Positions 33,310 through 42,432 of a DNA stretch of 64,000 nt are shown in pieces. Where the stretch lies: contig NZ_JAFCKB010000014.1 of NCBI RefSeq assembly GCF_018130615.1, positions 124,001 through 188,000 of the forward strand. Direction: 5' to 3'. This stretch comes from Bradyrhizobium manausense. Lineage in GTDB: Bacteria; Pseudomonadota; Alphaproteobacteria; Rhizobiales; Xanthobacteraceae. A model generated the notes under the pieces. It worked only from the letters and a program-made list of their open reading frames with translations. It made no database searches and was not told the DNA's origin. Position 1 is the stretch's first letter. The number at the start of each line of letters is the position of its first letter. Both the position numbers and the translations under genes were made by a program.

Positions 33310-33483
33310 CTAGCTCTTCTTGGTGGCCTTCGATTTCAGCGCCAGGCCGAGACGCAAGGCCATGCGCTTGATCGCGTCGGGCGATCGCCCGAGTTGCTTC
33401 GCCGCTTCCTCCAGCGACGTCGAAGACTTGGCCAGCTCCATGAGCCGGCGGTCTTCCTTGAACGACCAGGGCTTCCGCGCCAT
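33310..33483 (-). CDS. very small SANT/Myb-like DNA-binding protein
   Basis: A 57-residue protein (MARKPWSFKEDRRLMELAKS...). It has the three-helix pattern of a small SANT/Myb-like domain (W-x5-D-R-R-L, then AAKQLGRSPDAIKRMA) and a lysine-rich tail. The ATG at 33483 is preferred over 33528 because the extra residues do not fit. The role is probably DNA binding, but no target is evident. Confidence 0.65.
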   Translation of the reverse strand: MARKPWSFKEDRRLMELAKSSTSLEEAAKQLGRSPDAIKRMALRLGLALKSKATKKS

Positions 33484-33750
33484 AACCGAAATGATCCTCT
33501 TGCATCGACACAACGACAAAGCCGCCAAGCGGACCCATGTCGCTCGACGGCTTTGCTTGGGTGGGGCCGGGCCCTTGGGGGAAGCCCGGTGCAGAGATGG
33601 ATATGCGATCGGCGAGACTTCGCAACAAACAACGCGGATTAAGCTAACTGCTCAACCTTACCGCGACGAAATCAGCCGCTGACGCTCCGTATAATTCCGG
33701 GGTTTTTCTCGATATCGAGCCGAGCGGCGATGATCGCCACTCTCCGACCT

Positions 33751-33784
33751 GATGCTGCGCAGCCGCGTCAGGCTGCGCAGCATC
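33751..33784. repeat. perfect 14-base stem-loop
   Basis: GATGCTGCGCAGCC at 33751-33764 pairs exactly with GGCTGCGCAGCATC at 33771-33784 around the six-base loop GCGTCA. No T-tract follows. It may be an operator, RNA structure or palindromic repeat. Confidence 0.7.
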
Positions 33785-33962
33785 GTCCCGTGACCGGGCA
33801 AGCCCGCTTGAAAAATCCTCTCATGCCGTCATCCGGGTGTTTCACGTCAAGATTGCAAATCATCGAATCAGGTCGAGCTCTGATCGAACGCATCATCGGA
33901 AAATTTGTTCCGTTGCCGGGTGCTGCGCGCCGCGCCGATTCAAAAATCGTTGAAGATCGATG

Positions 33963-34015
33963 TCGTGACGGAGCTTGCGCGCACACCAGGCGCATCTCGC
34001 CTGCATCCGTCACGA
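33963..34015 (+). promoter_or_regulatory. nested hairpin leader upstream of a small membrane peptide
   Basis: Outer arms TCGTGACGGA (33963-33972) and TCCGTCACGA (34006-34015) enclose an inner stem CAGGCG/CGCCTG (33987-33992 and 33998-34003) with a five-base loop. It lies 58 bases before the ATG at 34074. It could be a structured leader or regulatory RNA, or a pair of operator half-sites. Confidence 0.45.
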
Positions 34016-34073
34016 GATCGTCGAATTCGTTCGGCTATGATCGTGCGAACGATACGAATAGAAGAAGATCGAG

Positions 34074-34229
34074 ATGCTTCAAAAAACGCTGTCTGCCAAG
34101 CCTCTAGCGAAGATGAGAGAGCGGGCATTCGAAGGTGTCTTTCTCGGTGTTGCGCTGATCGCGATGGTGGGATGGGCTTATTTCGTCATCCTGCTGTCGG
34201 TGAAATTCTTCTTCTGGCTGGTCAGTTGA
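34074..34229 (+). CDS. 51-residue single-pass membrane protein
   Basis: A small frame with start ATG at 34074 and stop TGA at 34227. A basic N-terminus (MLQKTLSAKPLAKMRERAFE) is followed by a strongly hydrophobic helix (GVALIAMVGWAYFVILLSV) and an aromatic C-terminus (FFFWLVS). A purine-rich tract (GAAGAAGATCGAG) serves as ribosome site. Short membrane peptides of this form are common and often regulate transporters or stress responses. I do not recognise a family. Confidence 0.6.
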   Translation: MLQKTLSAKPLAKMRERAFEGVFLGVALIAMVGWAYFVILLSVKFFFWLVS

Positions 34230-34532
34230 TGCGAACGATCAGGACGGCAGCACGCTGCTGCCCAAAAATTCCCACCTGTGACGACAAAATCAGCGAACGC
34301 CATCATGATCTCGACACAACTCGAAGATGAGAATGTTCGCGTCGCGAATTGCGACGGCCGTGCATTCTGAGTGGGGCAGCCGAGCGCTGCGCGGTGCGAC
34401 AGTAACCATATCCGGCAAGGTCAGACCGCGCCGGTCATTGTTCCCCACGCACGTCCCCATTTGGTTGCGCATGGTTCTTGCGGGCGTGTCCTGTTGATCC
34501 GTGCCGCCCCTGGATCGCGAAAGAGGTGCGCC
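34230..34532. other. non-coding stretch
   Basis: About 300 bases with no convincing frame. It presumably carries the promoter of the small gene that starts at 34533. Nothing else is recognisable. Confidence 0.35.
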
Positions 34533-34802
34533 ATGACGAGCATCAGGAACAATAATGCGCCACGGCGATATTTTGTCGATGCAGTCGGCCGGCGTGTTCT
34601 GATCGGTCTTACGCCGGAGGAGACCTTCGAGTTCGAGCGGCTCGACAGCGAGCCGGATGACGGTCGCGCCGGAGCAATCTGGATCGAGCGCGGGTCTCAA
34701 CCTGCCCCGGGTGAGCAGCGCTGGCTGGAGCTATACGCCAAGCATGAAGATGCGTGGAAGGTCTGGATGGCGCGGAGCCGCGTCGATCAGCCCTATCTTT
34801 AG
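34533..34802 (+). CDS. small acidic cytosolic protein, function unknown
   Basis: An 89-residue protein with a GAGG ribosome site before the ATG at 34533 (the frame is open upstream but has no ribosome site). The N-terminus (RRYFVDAVGRRVLIGLTPEE) is followed by acidic and Trp-rich segments (EQRWLELYAKHEDAWKVWM). No membrane segment or signal. I do not recognise the family. A hairpin lies between this gene and convergent rmlB. Confidence 0.6.
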   Translation: MTSIRNNNAPRRYFVDAVGRRVLIGLTPEETFEFERLDSEPDDGRAGAIWIERGSQPAPGEQRWLELYAKHEDAWKVWMARSRVDQPYL

Positions 34803-34825
34803 TTTCTTGCGGACCGATGCGGTCA

Positions 34826-34857
34826 GGCTGCCGTCGCCCTTGTGCAAGACGGCAGCC
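34826..34857. terminator. convergent terminator hairpin
   Basis: GGCTGCCGTC (34826-34835) pairs exactly with GACGGCAGCC (34848-34857) around a 12-base loop, between the small gene ending at 34802 and rmlB ending at 34881. It could serve both strands. Confidence 0.5.
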
Positions 34858-34880
34858 GTCGCGAAGGGAGGATCGACCCG

Positions 34881-35945
34881 CTATCCGAGGCCGATGCGCT
34901 TCTGCTGATAGCCGCGATCGAGAATGGCTTGCCACCATTGCCGATTGTCGAAGAACCAGCGAACCGTTTTGGCCAGGCCGCTCTCGAAATTTTCGTCGGC
35001 GCGCCATCCGAGCTCGCGCTCGAGCTTCGAAGCATCGATGGCATAGCGGCGATCATGACCGGGGCGGTCGGCGACGAACGAGATGAGGCCGCGCCGCGGG
35101 CCGGCCGCGCGCGGCGACATCCCGTCCAGCAGGTCGCAGATGCTTTCCACGACATGCAAATTGGTGCGCTCGTTCCGGCCGCCGACATTATAAGTCTCGC
35201 CGACCGCGCCGCGTTCGAGCACCAGTGTGAGTGCCTTGGCGTGATCCTCGACGTAGAGCCAGTCGCGGATATTCTGGCCGTCGCCGTAAACCGGCAGCGA
35301 CTCTTCGGCGAGACCCTTGATGATGATGTGGGGAATGAGCTTCTCGGGAAAGTGATACGGCCCGTAATTGTTCGAGCAGTTCGTCACCATGGTCGGAAGG
35401 TCGTAGGTCTCGCGCCAGGCGCGGACCAGGTGGTCGGACGACGCCTTGCTCGCCGAATAGGGCGAGTTCGGTGAGTAGGACGTGGTCTCGGTGAAATAGC
35501 CGTCCTTGCCGAGCGATCCGAACACCTCGTCGGTGGAGATGTGGAGGAAGCGGAATTTGGAACGGCGGTCGGGGGGCAGAGCTCTCCAGTATCGCAGCGC
35601 TTCCTGCAGCAGCGTGAAGGTGCCGACGATGTTGGTCTGGATGAATTCGCCGGGGCCGTCGATCGAGCGGTCGACATGGCTCTCGGCCGCCAGATTCATC
35701 ACCGCGGCGGGCTGGTACTTCTCGAACAGCTTGCGCAGCGAGGTAGCCTCGCAAATGCATTGCTTCTCGAATGCATAACGCGGGTTTGCCTCGGCGCCAG
35801 GGAGTGACTCGAGATTTGCCGCATAGGTCAGCTTGTCGATGTTGACCACGCGCGCATGCGTGTCGCGGAGCAGATGACGGACGACCGCGGAACCAATGAA
35901 ACCCGCACCGCCCGTGACGAAAATCGTGGAGCCTTCGAAACGCAT
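34881..35945 (-). CDS. rmlB: dTDP-glucose 4,6-dehydratase
   Basis: A 354-residue NAD-dependent short-chain-type dehydratase, second step of dTDP-L-rhamnose synthesis. The nucleotide-binding motif [15 protein letters not shown] is at the N-terminus, STDEVFGSL carries the catalytic Asp/Glu, and [10 protein letters not shown] carries the Tyr/Lys pair. It is transcribed with rmlA (12 bases between, rmlA first) and back to back with rmlCD, so all four rhamnose genes sit together. The product feeds the surface-polysaccharide genes that follow. Confidence 0.96.
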   Translation of the reverse strand: MRFEGSTIFVTGGAGFIGSAVVRHLLRDTHARVVNIDKLTYAANLESLPGAEANPRYAFEKQCICEATSLRKLFEKYQPAAVMNLAAESHVDRSIDGPGEFIQTNIVGTFTLLQEALRYWRALPPDRRSKFRFLHISTDEVFGSLGKDGYFTETTSYSPNSPYSASKASSDHLVRAWRETYDLPTMVTNCSNNYGPYHFPEKLIPHIIIKGLAEESLPVYGDGQNIRDWLYVEDHAKALTLVLERGAVGETYNVGGRNERTNLHVVESICDLLDGMSPRAAGPRRGLISFVADRPGHDRRYAIDASKLERELGWRADENFESGLAKTVRWFFDNRQWWQAILDRGYQQKRIGLG

Positions 35946-35957
35946 GGATGATATGCC

Positions 35958-36839
35958 TCAGTCTTGAGCGGCGAAGGAACGGGCCACCGATTGCAGATAT
36001 TCGCCGTAGCTGCTCTTGGCGGTCTTCTCGGCCACCTTCTTGAAGGCTTCGAGAGAGATGTAGCCGCGTCGCAAGGCGATTTCCTCGGGGCAGGCGATGC
36101 GCAACCCCTGGCGCTGCTCCAGGATCTGAACGAAATGGCTGGCTTCGACCAGCGAGGCGTGGGTGCCGGTGTCGAGCCATGCAAAGCCGCGCCCGAGCAC
36201 TTCGACGAACAGATCGCCGCGGGCGAGGTAAGCGTTATTCACGTCGGTGATCTCGATTTCGCCACGCGCCGACGGTTTGATTCCCGCGGCGATGTCGACC
36301 ACGCTGTTGTCGTAGAAATAGAGGCCGGTCACGGCCACATTCGACTTCGGATGCTTGGGCTTCTCTTCGATCGAGCGCGCGCGCCCGTCATTGTCGAGCT
36401 CGACCACGCCATATTGTTCGGGCGCGTTGACGACGTAGCCGAAGATCGTGGCGCCGCTCTTGCGTGTCGCCGCCCTGGCGAGCATTTCCGGAAGTCCGTG
36501 GCCGTAGAAGATGTTATCGCCGAGAACCAGGGCGACGGAATCCGATCCGACGAATTCGCGACCGACGATGAATGCGTCGGCAAGACCGCGCGGGGTTTCC
36601 TGGGTGGCGTAAGAAAAGTTGACGCCGATCTCCGATCCGTCGCCGAGCAGGCGCTGGAACAGCGGCTTGTCCTGCGGCGTCGAGATGATGAGAATGTCGC
36701 GAATTCCAGCGAGCATCAGTGTCGACAGCGGATAGTAGATCATCGGCTTGTCGAAAACCGGCAGCAGTTGCTTCGACACCACTGTCGTGACGGGATAAAG
36801 GCGCGAGCCTGTTCCGCCAGCGAGTATGATTCCCTTCAT
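35958..36839 (-). CDS. rmlA: glucose-1-phosphate thymidylyltransferase
   Basis: A 293-residue nucleotidyltransferase making dTDP-glucose, the first step of dTDP-rhamnose synthesis. The activation motif [11 protein letters not shown] is at residues 8-18, with [16 protein letters not shown] and [11 protein letters not shown] following, all typical of RmlA. It is the first gene of the rmlAB unit. The 85-base gap to the divergent rmlC must hold both promoters. Confidence 0.96.
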   Translation of the reverse strand: MKGIILAGGTGSRLYPVTTVVSKQLLPVFDKPMIYYPLSTLMLAGIRDILIISTPQDKPLFQRLLGDGSEIGVNFSYATQETPRGLADAFIVGREFVGSDSVALVLGDNIFYGHGLPEMLARAATRKSGATIFGYVVNAPEQYGVVELDNDGRARSIEEKPKHPKSNVAVTGLYFYDNSVVDIAAGIKPSARGEIEITDVNNAYLARGDLFVEVLGRGFAWLDTGTHASLVEASHFVQILEQRQGLRIACPEEIALRRGYISLEAFKKVAEKTAKSSYGEYLQSVARSFAAQD

Positions 36840-36924
36840 AGGTCCCTCTGGTTTACCAACTTGAAAATATCAGATAGTGTGCGCTGCACAAGATTGTTGT
36901 GCGCACGGAGCTGAAGTCGCTGGA

Positions 36925-37479
36925 ATGAACGTTATCAAGACAGACCTGCCCGAAGTTCTGATCATCGAGCCGAAGCTATTCGGCGATCAACGCGGCTTTT
37001 TCTTGGAGACCTACCAGTTCGAGCGCTACGCGCAGAACGGTGTTGCACAGCCCTTCGTCCAAGACAATCTGTCACGCTCGCGTCATGGCGTATTGCGTGG
37101 GCTGCACCTGCAAAATCCAGGCGCGCAGGGCAAGCTGGTCACGGCGCTTCGCGGCCGGGTCCTGGATGTGGCCGTCGATGTGCGCGTCGGTAGCCCGAAT
37201 TTTGGCCGTCATGTGGCGGTTGAATTGAATGAGGACAACCGGCGGCAATTGTGGGTTCCTCGCGGCTTCGCGCATGGCTTCGCCGTTCTCTCCGAGACGG
37301 CTGACTTCTTCTACAAATGCGACGCGCTCTATAGCCCGAAGGACGAGATCTCTGTGCGCTGGAACGATCCGGCGATTGGTATCGATTGGGGCCTCGCAGA
37401 TCCCTCACTGTCGCCCAAGGATGCCGATGCGCCCTTGCTCGCAGATGTGAAGAATCTCCCGCGCTACGGGGAGATCTGA
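36925..37479 (+). CDS. rmlC: dTDP-4-dehydrorhamnose 3,5-epimerase
   Basis: A 184-residue cupin epimerase, third step of dTDP-rhamnose synthesis. The family motif GDQRGFFLETYQFERYA is followed by VLRGLHLQ with the catalytic His and PRGFAHGFAVLSETADFFYK. The ATG at 36925 matches the family N-terminus; an upstream in-frame ATG at 36877 would add unrelated residues. rmlD follows after one base, so they are co-translated. Confidence 0.96.
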   Translation: MNVIKTDLPEVLIIEPKLFGDQRGFFLETYQFERYAQNGVAQPFVQDNLSRSRHGVLRGLHLQNPGAQGKLVTALRGRVLDVAVDVRVGSPNFGRHVAVELNEDNRRQLWVPRGFAHGFAVLSETADFFYKCDALYSPKDEISVRWNDPAIGIDWGLADPSLSPKDADAPLLADVKNLPRYGEI

Positions 37480-37480
37480 C

Positions 37481-38377
37481 ATGAGGATCCTACTGACGGG
37501 TTCTGCGGGGCAGGTGGGCGGAGCGCTGCTTCCGATGCTTCGGGAGCGAGCCGATATCGTTGCGCCGTTGCGGGATCAGTTCGATCTGTCGCGGCCGGAC
37601 GAGCTTGCCGGCAAGCTGGATTCGATCAAGCCGGATCTGATCATCAATCCCGCTGCCTATACGGCTGTCGACCGCGCGGAAGACGAGCGAGAGCTCGCGT
37701 TTCGGATCAACGCTGAATCTCCCAAGGCAATTGCCGAGTGGGCCGCGCCCCGCGGCGTGCCGCTGGTGCATTTTTCGACCGACTACGTCTTCGACGGTTC
37801 CGGCGATCGCCCTTGGCGCGAGGACAGTCCGCCGGCGCCACTCTCCGTGTATGGCCAAAGCAAGCTCGCGGGCGACCAGGCCATTGCCGAGGCGGGCGCG
37901 CTGCATGTGATCGCGCGCACGTCCTGGGTGTACGCTGCAACCGGGGCAAATTTCCTCAAGACGATCGTGCGGCTCGCCGGAGAGCGCGAGGAGTTGCGCA
38001 TCGTTGCCGACCAGGTCGGTGCGCCGACGACAGCCAGTGCGATTTCGCAAGCGGTGGTTGCGATGCTCCCCAAAGGCGACGACGACCTCCGCAAGACGTT
38101 CGAGCAACGAAGTGGCGTCGTCAATCTGGTCTGCGCCGGCGAGACCAGCTGGCACGGCTTTGCGACTGCGATCGTTGCCGGTTTGCAATCGAGGGGCGCT
38201 ACGTTCGCCGTGAAGGAAATTGTTCCGATCCGTTCGGACGAATTTCCCGTGAAGGCGAAGCGGCCGTCCAATTCCCGCCTCGATCTCACGCGGCTGCGCG
38301 AGCGGTTCGGCATCACGCCGCCGAGTTGGCAGCAGGCGCTCGATCGTGAGCTGGATGCCCTGAACGCCTCGATCTGA
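37481..38377 (+). CDS. rmlD: dTDP-4-dehydrorhamnose reductase
   Basis: A 298-residue NAD(P)H-dependent reductase giving dTDP-L-rhamnose. The Rossmann motif GSAGQVGGALL is at residues 7-17, STDYVFDGSGDRPWRE and VYGQSKLAGDQ carry the catalytic region and the Tyr/Lys pair. It starts one base after rmlC. Rhamnose made here is a plausible component of the polysaccharide assembled by the downstream locus. Confidence 0.95.
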   Translation: MRILLTGSAGQVGGALLPMLRERADIVAPLRDQFDLSRPDELAGKLDSIKPDLIINPAAYTAVDRAEDERELAFRINAESPKAIAEWAAPRGVPLVHFSTDYVFDGSGDRPWREDSPPAPLSVYGQSKLAGDQAIAEAGALHVIARTSWVYAATGANFLKTIVRLAGEREELRIVADQVGAPTTASAISQAVVAMLPKGDDDLRKTFEQRSGVVNLVCAGETSWHGFATAIVAGLQSRGATFAVKEIVPIRSDEFPVKAKRPSNSRLDLTRLRERFGITPPSWQQALDRELDALNASI

Positions 38378-38495
38378 ACGTCCTCCGCCCGGCTCACGGG
38401 GCCGCGCCGCAGCATAACGTTCTGTGGCCTTTAGCCTTTGTTAACCATCCAGGGCCCATTTTCCGGTCTGGCGCCTCGAAACCGGAAATGCACGC

Positions 38496-38918
38496 ATGTT
38501 TCAGCTCTTCTTGCGGGCCCGAACCCACAATTTCCTGAAAGATCGTTTCGGCGGAGAGCAGACGTTTCGCGCCCGCTCGCCCGAGCGCGACGCCGAAACC
38601 GATCGCACGCGCGTTGAGGCGATCATGGTCGCAATCGAGGAGGCGCTGCATGCGGCGGAGCGCGAGCAATCCGGCCTGAATCGCCGGGTGGAAGACGTGC
38701 TGGCGCGTGCAGCCGTGACAATCGGCAATGGTGATGATGAATATCTGGAGCGCGAGGCGCTGGACAATCACCACCAGGATCTGTTCGACAAGGAAATCCT
38801 GAACGGCCAGCGCAGGCTCAAGGAGCTCAGCGCTTCGATCGCCCATTTCAAATTCCTGAAGGCGGCGATGCTCAGCCGATTCCCGGAATACCGGCCGCCG
38901 GTAAGCCAGGCCAACTGA
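38496..38918 (+). CDS. helical protein of unknown function
   Basis: A 140-residue, mostly helical and charged protein (EAIMVAIEEALHAAEREQSG, then HHQDLFDKEILNGQRRLKEL). No signal or membrane segment. A coiled-coil-like heptad pattern runs through the middle. It lies 118 bases after rmlD and before the phosphoesterase gene, which is convergent. I do not recognise a family. Confidence 0.65.
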   Translation: MFQLFLRARTHNFLKDRFGGEQTFRARSPERDAETDRTRVEAIMVAIEEALHAAEREQSGLNRRVEDVLARAAVTIGNGDDEYLEREALDNHHQDLFDKEILNGQRRLKELSASIAHFKFLKAAMLSRFPEYRPPVSQAN

Positions 38919-39000
38919 CGGCGCGCGCAGGCGCGACGGATTTTTGTCTTGATGCATTTTCTTGACGCGAACCGGTATCCACTTCGCTCGAAAACGCCAC

Positions 39001-39735
39001 CTAGATCGCGAGCATGCTGTTGCCCTGTATAGACAGCAGCGTCAGGTTGCCGGTGGCATACGCTCCGGTATCGATATTGGCGCGGTTCTCGAGCAACTCG
39101 GCCTGGCGCACGGGCGTGTGGCCGTGCACGACGTATTTCCCAAAACGTTTCTTGCTCTGGAGAAATTCGTCCCTGATCCAGAGCAGATCCTGCTCACGCT
39201 GCTCGGACAGCGGGATGCCCGGACGAACGCCCGCATGCACGAAGAAGAAGTCGCCGCATGTGAATGTCGGCCGCAACTGACGCAGGAACGCGATGTGCTG
39301 CGGCGGCATTGCGGTCGTGAGCTCGCGCACGAGATCGGATTGTTCATCCTTGCTGAGATCGGAGGCCGCCGAGATCCCGTAGGACATCAGGGTCTGGAGG
39401 CCGCCGAACTGAAACCAGTCGGTGGTGCGCGAGGGATCGTCCAGCACCGAGGTGAAATAGGCCTCGTGATTACCCTTGAGAAAGACCGTGTTGCGGCGGC
39501 GGCTGCGGTCGATCAGGAGATCCAGGGTGTGACGCGAGTCCGGTCCGCGATCGATGTAGTCGCCGAGAAAGACCTCGATCGCGCGATAGGGGCGGCTGTT
39601 CGCCATGTCGGCATCGATGACGGCGAACATCTGTTCGAGCAGATGCGCGCAGCCGTGGATGTCGCTGAGTGCGTAAATCCGTACGCCGTTCGGCAGCTTC
39701 GGCCGGGGCGAGTTCTGTGTCGGGATCGTGACCAT
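39001..39735 (-). CDS. metallophosphoesterase, Ser/Thr phosphatase-type
   Basis: About 244 residues. The binuclear metal site of the phosphoprotein phosphatase family is complete: ALSDIHGC, GDYIDRGPDS, FLKGNHEAYF and VHGHTPV. The fold matches bacterial PrpA/ApaH-like enzymes. Next to EPS genes it could dephosphorylate the Wzc-type tyrosine kinase or a phospho-sugar, but that is inference. The ATG at 39735 is preferred over an upstream TTG at 39744. Confidence 0.88.
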   Translation of the reverse strand: MVTIPTQNSPRPKLPNGVRIYALSDIHGCAHLLEQMFAVIDADMANSRPYRAIEVFLGDYIDRGPDSRHTLDLLIDRSRRRNTVFLKGNHEAYFTSVLDDPSRTTDWFQFGGLQTLMSYGISAASDLSKDEQSDLVRELTTAMPPQHIAFLRQLRPTFTCGDFFFVHAGVRPGIPLSEQREQDLLWIRDEFLQSKKRFGKYVVHGHTPVRQAELLENRANIDTGAYATGNLTLLSIQGNSMLAI

Positions 39736-39904
39736 GGGGTCCAACCCTTGGAGAGAGCTTCGCCCGAGATGTCAATATGCTATCGACCAATTCGAGTCAG
39801 CGAGAGTGGTTTTTTGGCCCACGCCAATGTGAACGCCAACTCGCGCGACGGTTGCATTACTCCTGCGATTTGATGAGGCGTCGATCTGCCACGCCGGGCT
39901 TCGA

Positions 39905-40183
39905 TCAGCTGAAGCCGCGGCTGTCGAAAGACGGTGCGGCCTTGGTGCGATACGCCGCTGCGCGAGGGCGGACGAGGATCGCGCCGCAGAGATAGCCGAG
40001 CTGGAGCACTGTAGCAAAGACCAGGATCGTAACGACCGCGTGAGCCGGTCCCTCGCCGTAGAGTGCGCAGACGGTGCCGATCATCACGGCACCGAGAACA
40101 ATGATCGGAGGCAGGACGAAAATCCGGAATCGGCTCCCAAGCAACGATCCGATCAGCAGACTCAAAACGGCGACGGCACTCAC
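39905..40183 (-). CDS. small membrane protein, function unknown
   Basis: A 92-residue protein with about three hydrophobic segments (VSAVAVLSLLIGSLLG, IFVLPPIIVLGAVMIGTV, AHAVVTILVFATVLQLGYLC) and a basic tail. I placed the start at a GTG at 40183 because GGGGGAG lies seven bases before it; the upstream ATG at 40279 would put a polar stretch in front of the first helix. It is divergent from the priming glycosyltransferase and resembles small membrane proteins near rhizobial EPS genes. Confidence 0.55.
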   Translation of the reverse strand: MSAVAVLSLLIGSLLGSRFRIFVLPPIIVLGAVMIGTVCALYGEGPAHAVVTILVFATVLQLGYLCGAILVRPRAAAYRTKAAPSFDSRGFS

Positions 40184-40525
40184 GGTACAACTCCCCCGAA
40201 ACAGCCGTGAGTGTGAACGATGCCGACCTAAGGGCGGCTTAAGCAACAGGGTTGAGCAACCGTTCAAATGTGCGCGCAATGATGTGTAAAATTAGCGCGA
40301 TCTGGCGCGAAACGCGGCGCGATGCTGCGCTGAATGTCACGCGTGTGACAGCACATTGAGCATGCGCGTATGCGGGTATCGCATTGCAAAAATCGTTTTG
40401 ATTTTTTCGTTGCAGTGCCGCAATGTTGCTTTGTTTGGTTAAGACACTGTCCAAGACGCATCGCAAATTTAATGGACTGCTTGCAATTTCCGATTGCGAG
40501 TGCGTGACGAGGCAGCGAGGTTCGG
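40184..40525. promoter_or_regulatory. promoter region of the EPS priming transferase
   Basis: About 340 bases between divergent genes, more AT-rich than its surroundings near the downstream end (40380-40500). It holds an interrupted palindrome TGTCACGCGTGTGACA at 40335-40350 (arms TGTCAC and GTGACA), a likely regulator site. I cannot place promoter boxes with confidence. Confidence 0.5.
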
Positions 40526-41950
40526 ATGGCTGTAGCAACTTACGGTTCGGAAAACTTCTATTCGGTTGTCTCGAACCGTGGTGGAGCCCTCCAACGCCCC
40601 CTCCAGATCGCCCTGATCGCGGGCGACTTCCTTGCACTCATGCTCAGCTATTTCGCAGCGAGTGGTTTGTATCGCATGCTCGTGGCTGAGCAGGATTCGT
40701 CGGTTGGTGCGGGCCTCGTCGTCGCTGCGGTGTTTGTGACGATTTCGTATTTCCAGGGCGTCTATGATCATCATCGCTTCCTGAGCACGGTCTGGCAGCT
40801 CCGCAAGACGCTGGCGATCTGGGTCGTCTCATTGACCATTCTCGCGGTCGAGGCGTTCCTGCTCAAATCGTCGGCCGATCTGTCGCGCGGAACCACGTTG
40901 CTGTTTGCCGCGACCGGCAGCGTTGCCTTGGGCGGGCTCCGGGTCCTGTGGCGCATAGCGCTGAACTCAAGCTACGCCAGAGGCCGTCTGGTCGACCGGA
41001 AGATCCTGCTGCTCAGCCTGAAGCCGCTCGATTTCACGTCGAGCCGTTTCAAGGATCTGCGCAAGCACGGCTTCAACGTCGTGCGGCATTTCGTCCTCGG
41101 GCCATCCGCAGAAGGCGCGGGGTGGGACCACGAGATTCGCGACATCGTCAGTCAGGCGCGTGCGGCCGATGTCGAGGAATATCTTCTGGTCATCGACTGG
41201 GACGAAATGCCTCTGCTCCAGAAGCTGAGCCAGCACTTGCGCGTGGTTCCCCAGCCGATCCGCCTGTTGCCTGACTTTCCGATCGCCGATCTCGTCTCCC
41301 GCCCGTTCCAACCCGTCAGCGGAACGGTTGCCATCGAAATCCAACGTGCGCCGCTCACTGTGTTCGAGCGAGCGCAGAAGCGCTGCCTCGACATCGGCCT
41401 TGCCTCGTTTGCCCTGTTGCTGCTGGCACCGTTGCTGGTGACGGCTGCGGCCATGATCAAGCTCGACTCGATCGGGAATGTGATCTTCAAGCAGTCCCGG
41501 CGTGGGTTCAACGGCAAGCCATTCCAAATCTGGAAGTTTCGGTCCATGACGGTGGCCGAGAACGGCCACACCGTGACGCAGGCGACCAGGTCTGACGCCC
41601 GGGTCACCCGCGTTGGCCGCGTCTTGCGACGGACCAGCATCGATGAGTTGCCGCAGCTCTGGAATGTCCTGCGCGGTGAGATGTCGCTGGTCGGGCCGCG
41701 ACCGCACGCGCTGGCGCATGACAATTATTACGACCAGCTGATCAGCAACTACGTGTATCGGCATCACATGAAGCCGGGCCTGACCGGTTGGGCCCAGGTC
41801 AACGGTTTCCGTGGCGAGACGCCGACCATCGACCTGATGGAGAAACGGGTTGAATACGATGTCTGGTACGTCAGCAATTGGAGCATCTGGCTCGACATCA
41901 GGATCATCCTGAAGACCGCGCTGGCGCTGGTCCATCAGGAAGCCTACTGA
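40526..41950 (+). CDS. undecaprenyl-phosphate sugar phosphotransferase (EPS priming)
   Basis: A 474-residue membrane enzyme of the polyprenyl-phosphate hexose-1-phosphate transferase family. It puts the first sugar phosphate on undecaprenyl phosphate to start repeat-unit synthesis. Four N-terminal membrane helices (about 28-140) precede a cytoplasmic nucleotide-binding-like domain (160-265), a further helix at about 290-312 and the catalytic domain (IFKQSRRGFNGKPFQIWKFR, RRTSIDELPQLWNVLRGEMS, LVGPRPHA). The layout matches the WcaJ/GumD group. The substrate is probably UDP-glucose or UDP-galactose. No partner gene follows on this strand; the decayed gene is convergent. Confidence 0.92.
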   Translation: MAVATYGSENFYSVVSNRGGALQRPLQIALIAGDFLALMLSYFAASGLYRMLVAEQDSSVGAGLVVAAVFVTISYFQGVYDHHRFLSTVWQLRKTLAIWVVSLTILAVEAFLLKSSADLSRGTTLLFAATGSVALGGLRVLWRIALNSSYARGRLVDRKILLLSLKPLDFTSSRFKDLRKHGFNVVRHFVLGPSAEGAGWDHEIRDIVSQARAADVEEYLLVIDWDEMPLLQKLSQHLRVVPQPIRLLPDFPIADLVSRPFQPVSGTVAIEIQRAPLTVFERAQKRCLDIGLASFALLLLAPLLVTAAAMIKLDSIGNVIFKQSRRGFNGKPFQIWKFRSMTVAENGHTVTQATRSDARVTRVGRVLRRTSIDELPQLWNVLRGEMSLVGPRPHALAHDNYYDQLISNYVYRHHMKPGLTGWAQVNGFRGETPTIDLMEKRVEYDVWYVSNWSIWLDIRIILKTALALVHQEAY

Positions 41951-41983
41951 GCGGTGCGGAGCTCGGTCCGTCGGGCGGCAGAG

Positions 41984-42432
41984 CTATTCTTCTGCGGCAT
42001 CAACCGGCGAGCTGGCGAGGTGTTCTGATCCCGCGGCGGCCGAGAGTCGCCGCCGGCCTCCCAGCCACCCCGGCGCTTCTCGGTTGGGGCACATTCCAAC
42101 AGGATTCCTGCTCATCCCGCTGCACGGCGCCGACGTCCGCATCCCCGCCTGGATGGTCATGTCGGCGGCCGACAATTGCAGGACAAGCAGTTCCCGAAAT
42201 CGCCGTTCGGTTCGCACGGGCGCTCAGCCGCGGGCGGGTTTTCCGTCACGATGCGCCTCAGCAGAGGTGCATCGTAGCTCTCGCCGGCGGCGATTTGCCG
42301 GGCGCCCCGCGAGACGGTCGGACCGGACAGGGTTGGGACGATCGACACCGCCCATGCAAGGCAGAGGCCGCCAGCAAATAATTGGCGCCGCGCGCGAACC
42401 AGCGCGAGCCGTGAGATGTACCGCCTTCGGTC
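41984..42432 (-). pseudogene. frameshifted remnant downstream of the Wzc-type kinase
   Basis: Immediately after the kinase stop (42433), one reverse frame reads RRQLFAGGLCLAWAVSIVPT and then GARQIAAGESYDAPLLRRI before stopping at 42157. A second frame continues at about 42217 with FRELLVLQLSAADMTIQAGM. A third holds ILLECAPTEK. No frame has a start codon with a ribosome site. Together they look like one protein with an N-terminal membrane helix, broken by small insertions or deletions. I infer a decayed EPS-locus gene; without a homologue to align, true non-coding sequence is the alternative. Confidence 0.4.

Larger units (their letters stand above)
33484..34073. other. long non-coding stretch with hairpins
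   Basis: About 590 bases with no convincing gene. Two structures stand out and are listed separately: a perfect 14-base stem at 33751-33784 and a nested hairpin at 33963-34015. The rest has low coding character, though it may host a small RNA or the promoter of the small membrane peptide downstream. Confidence 0.5.
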
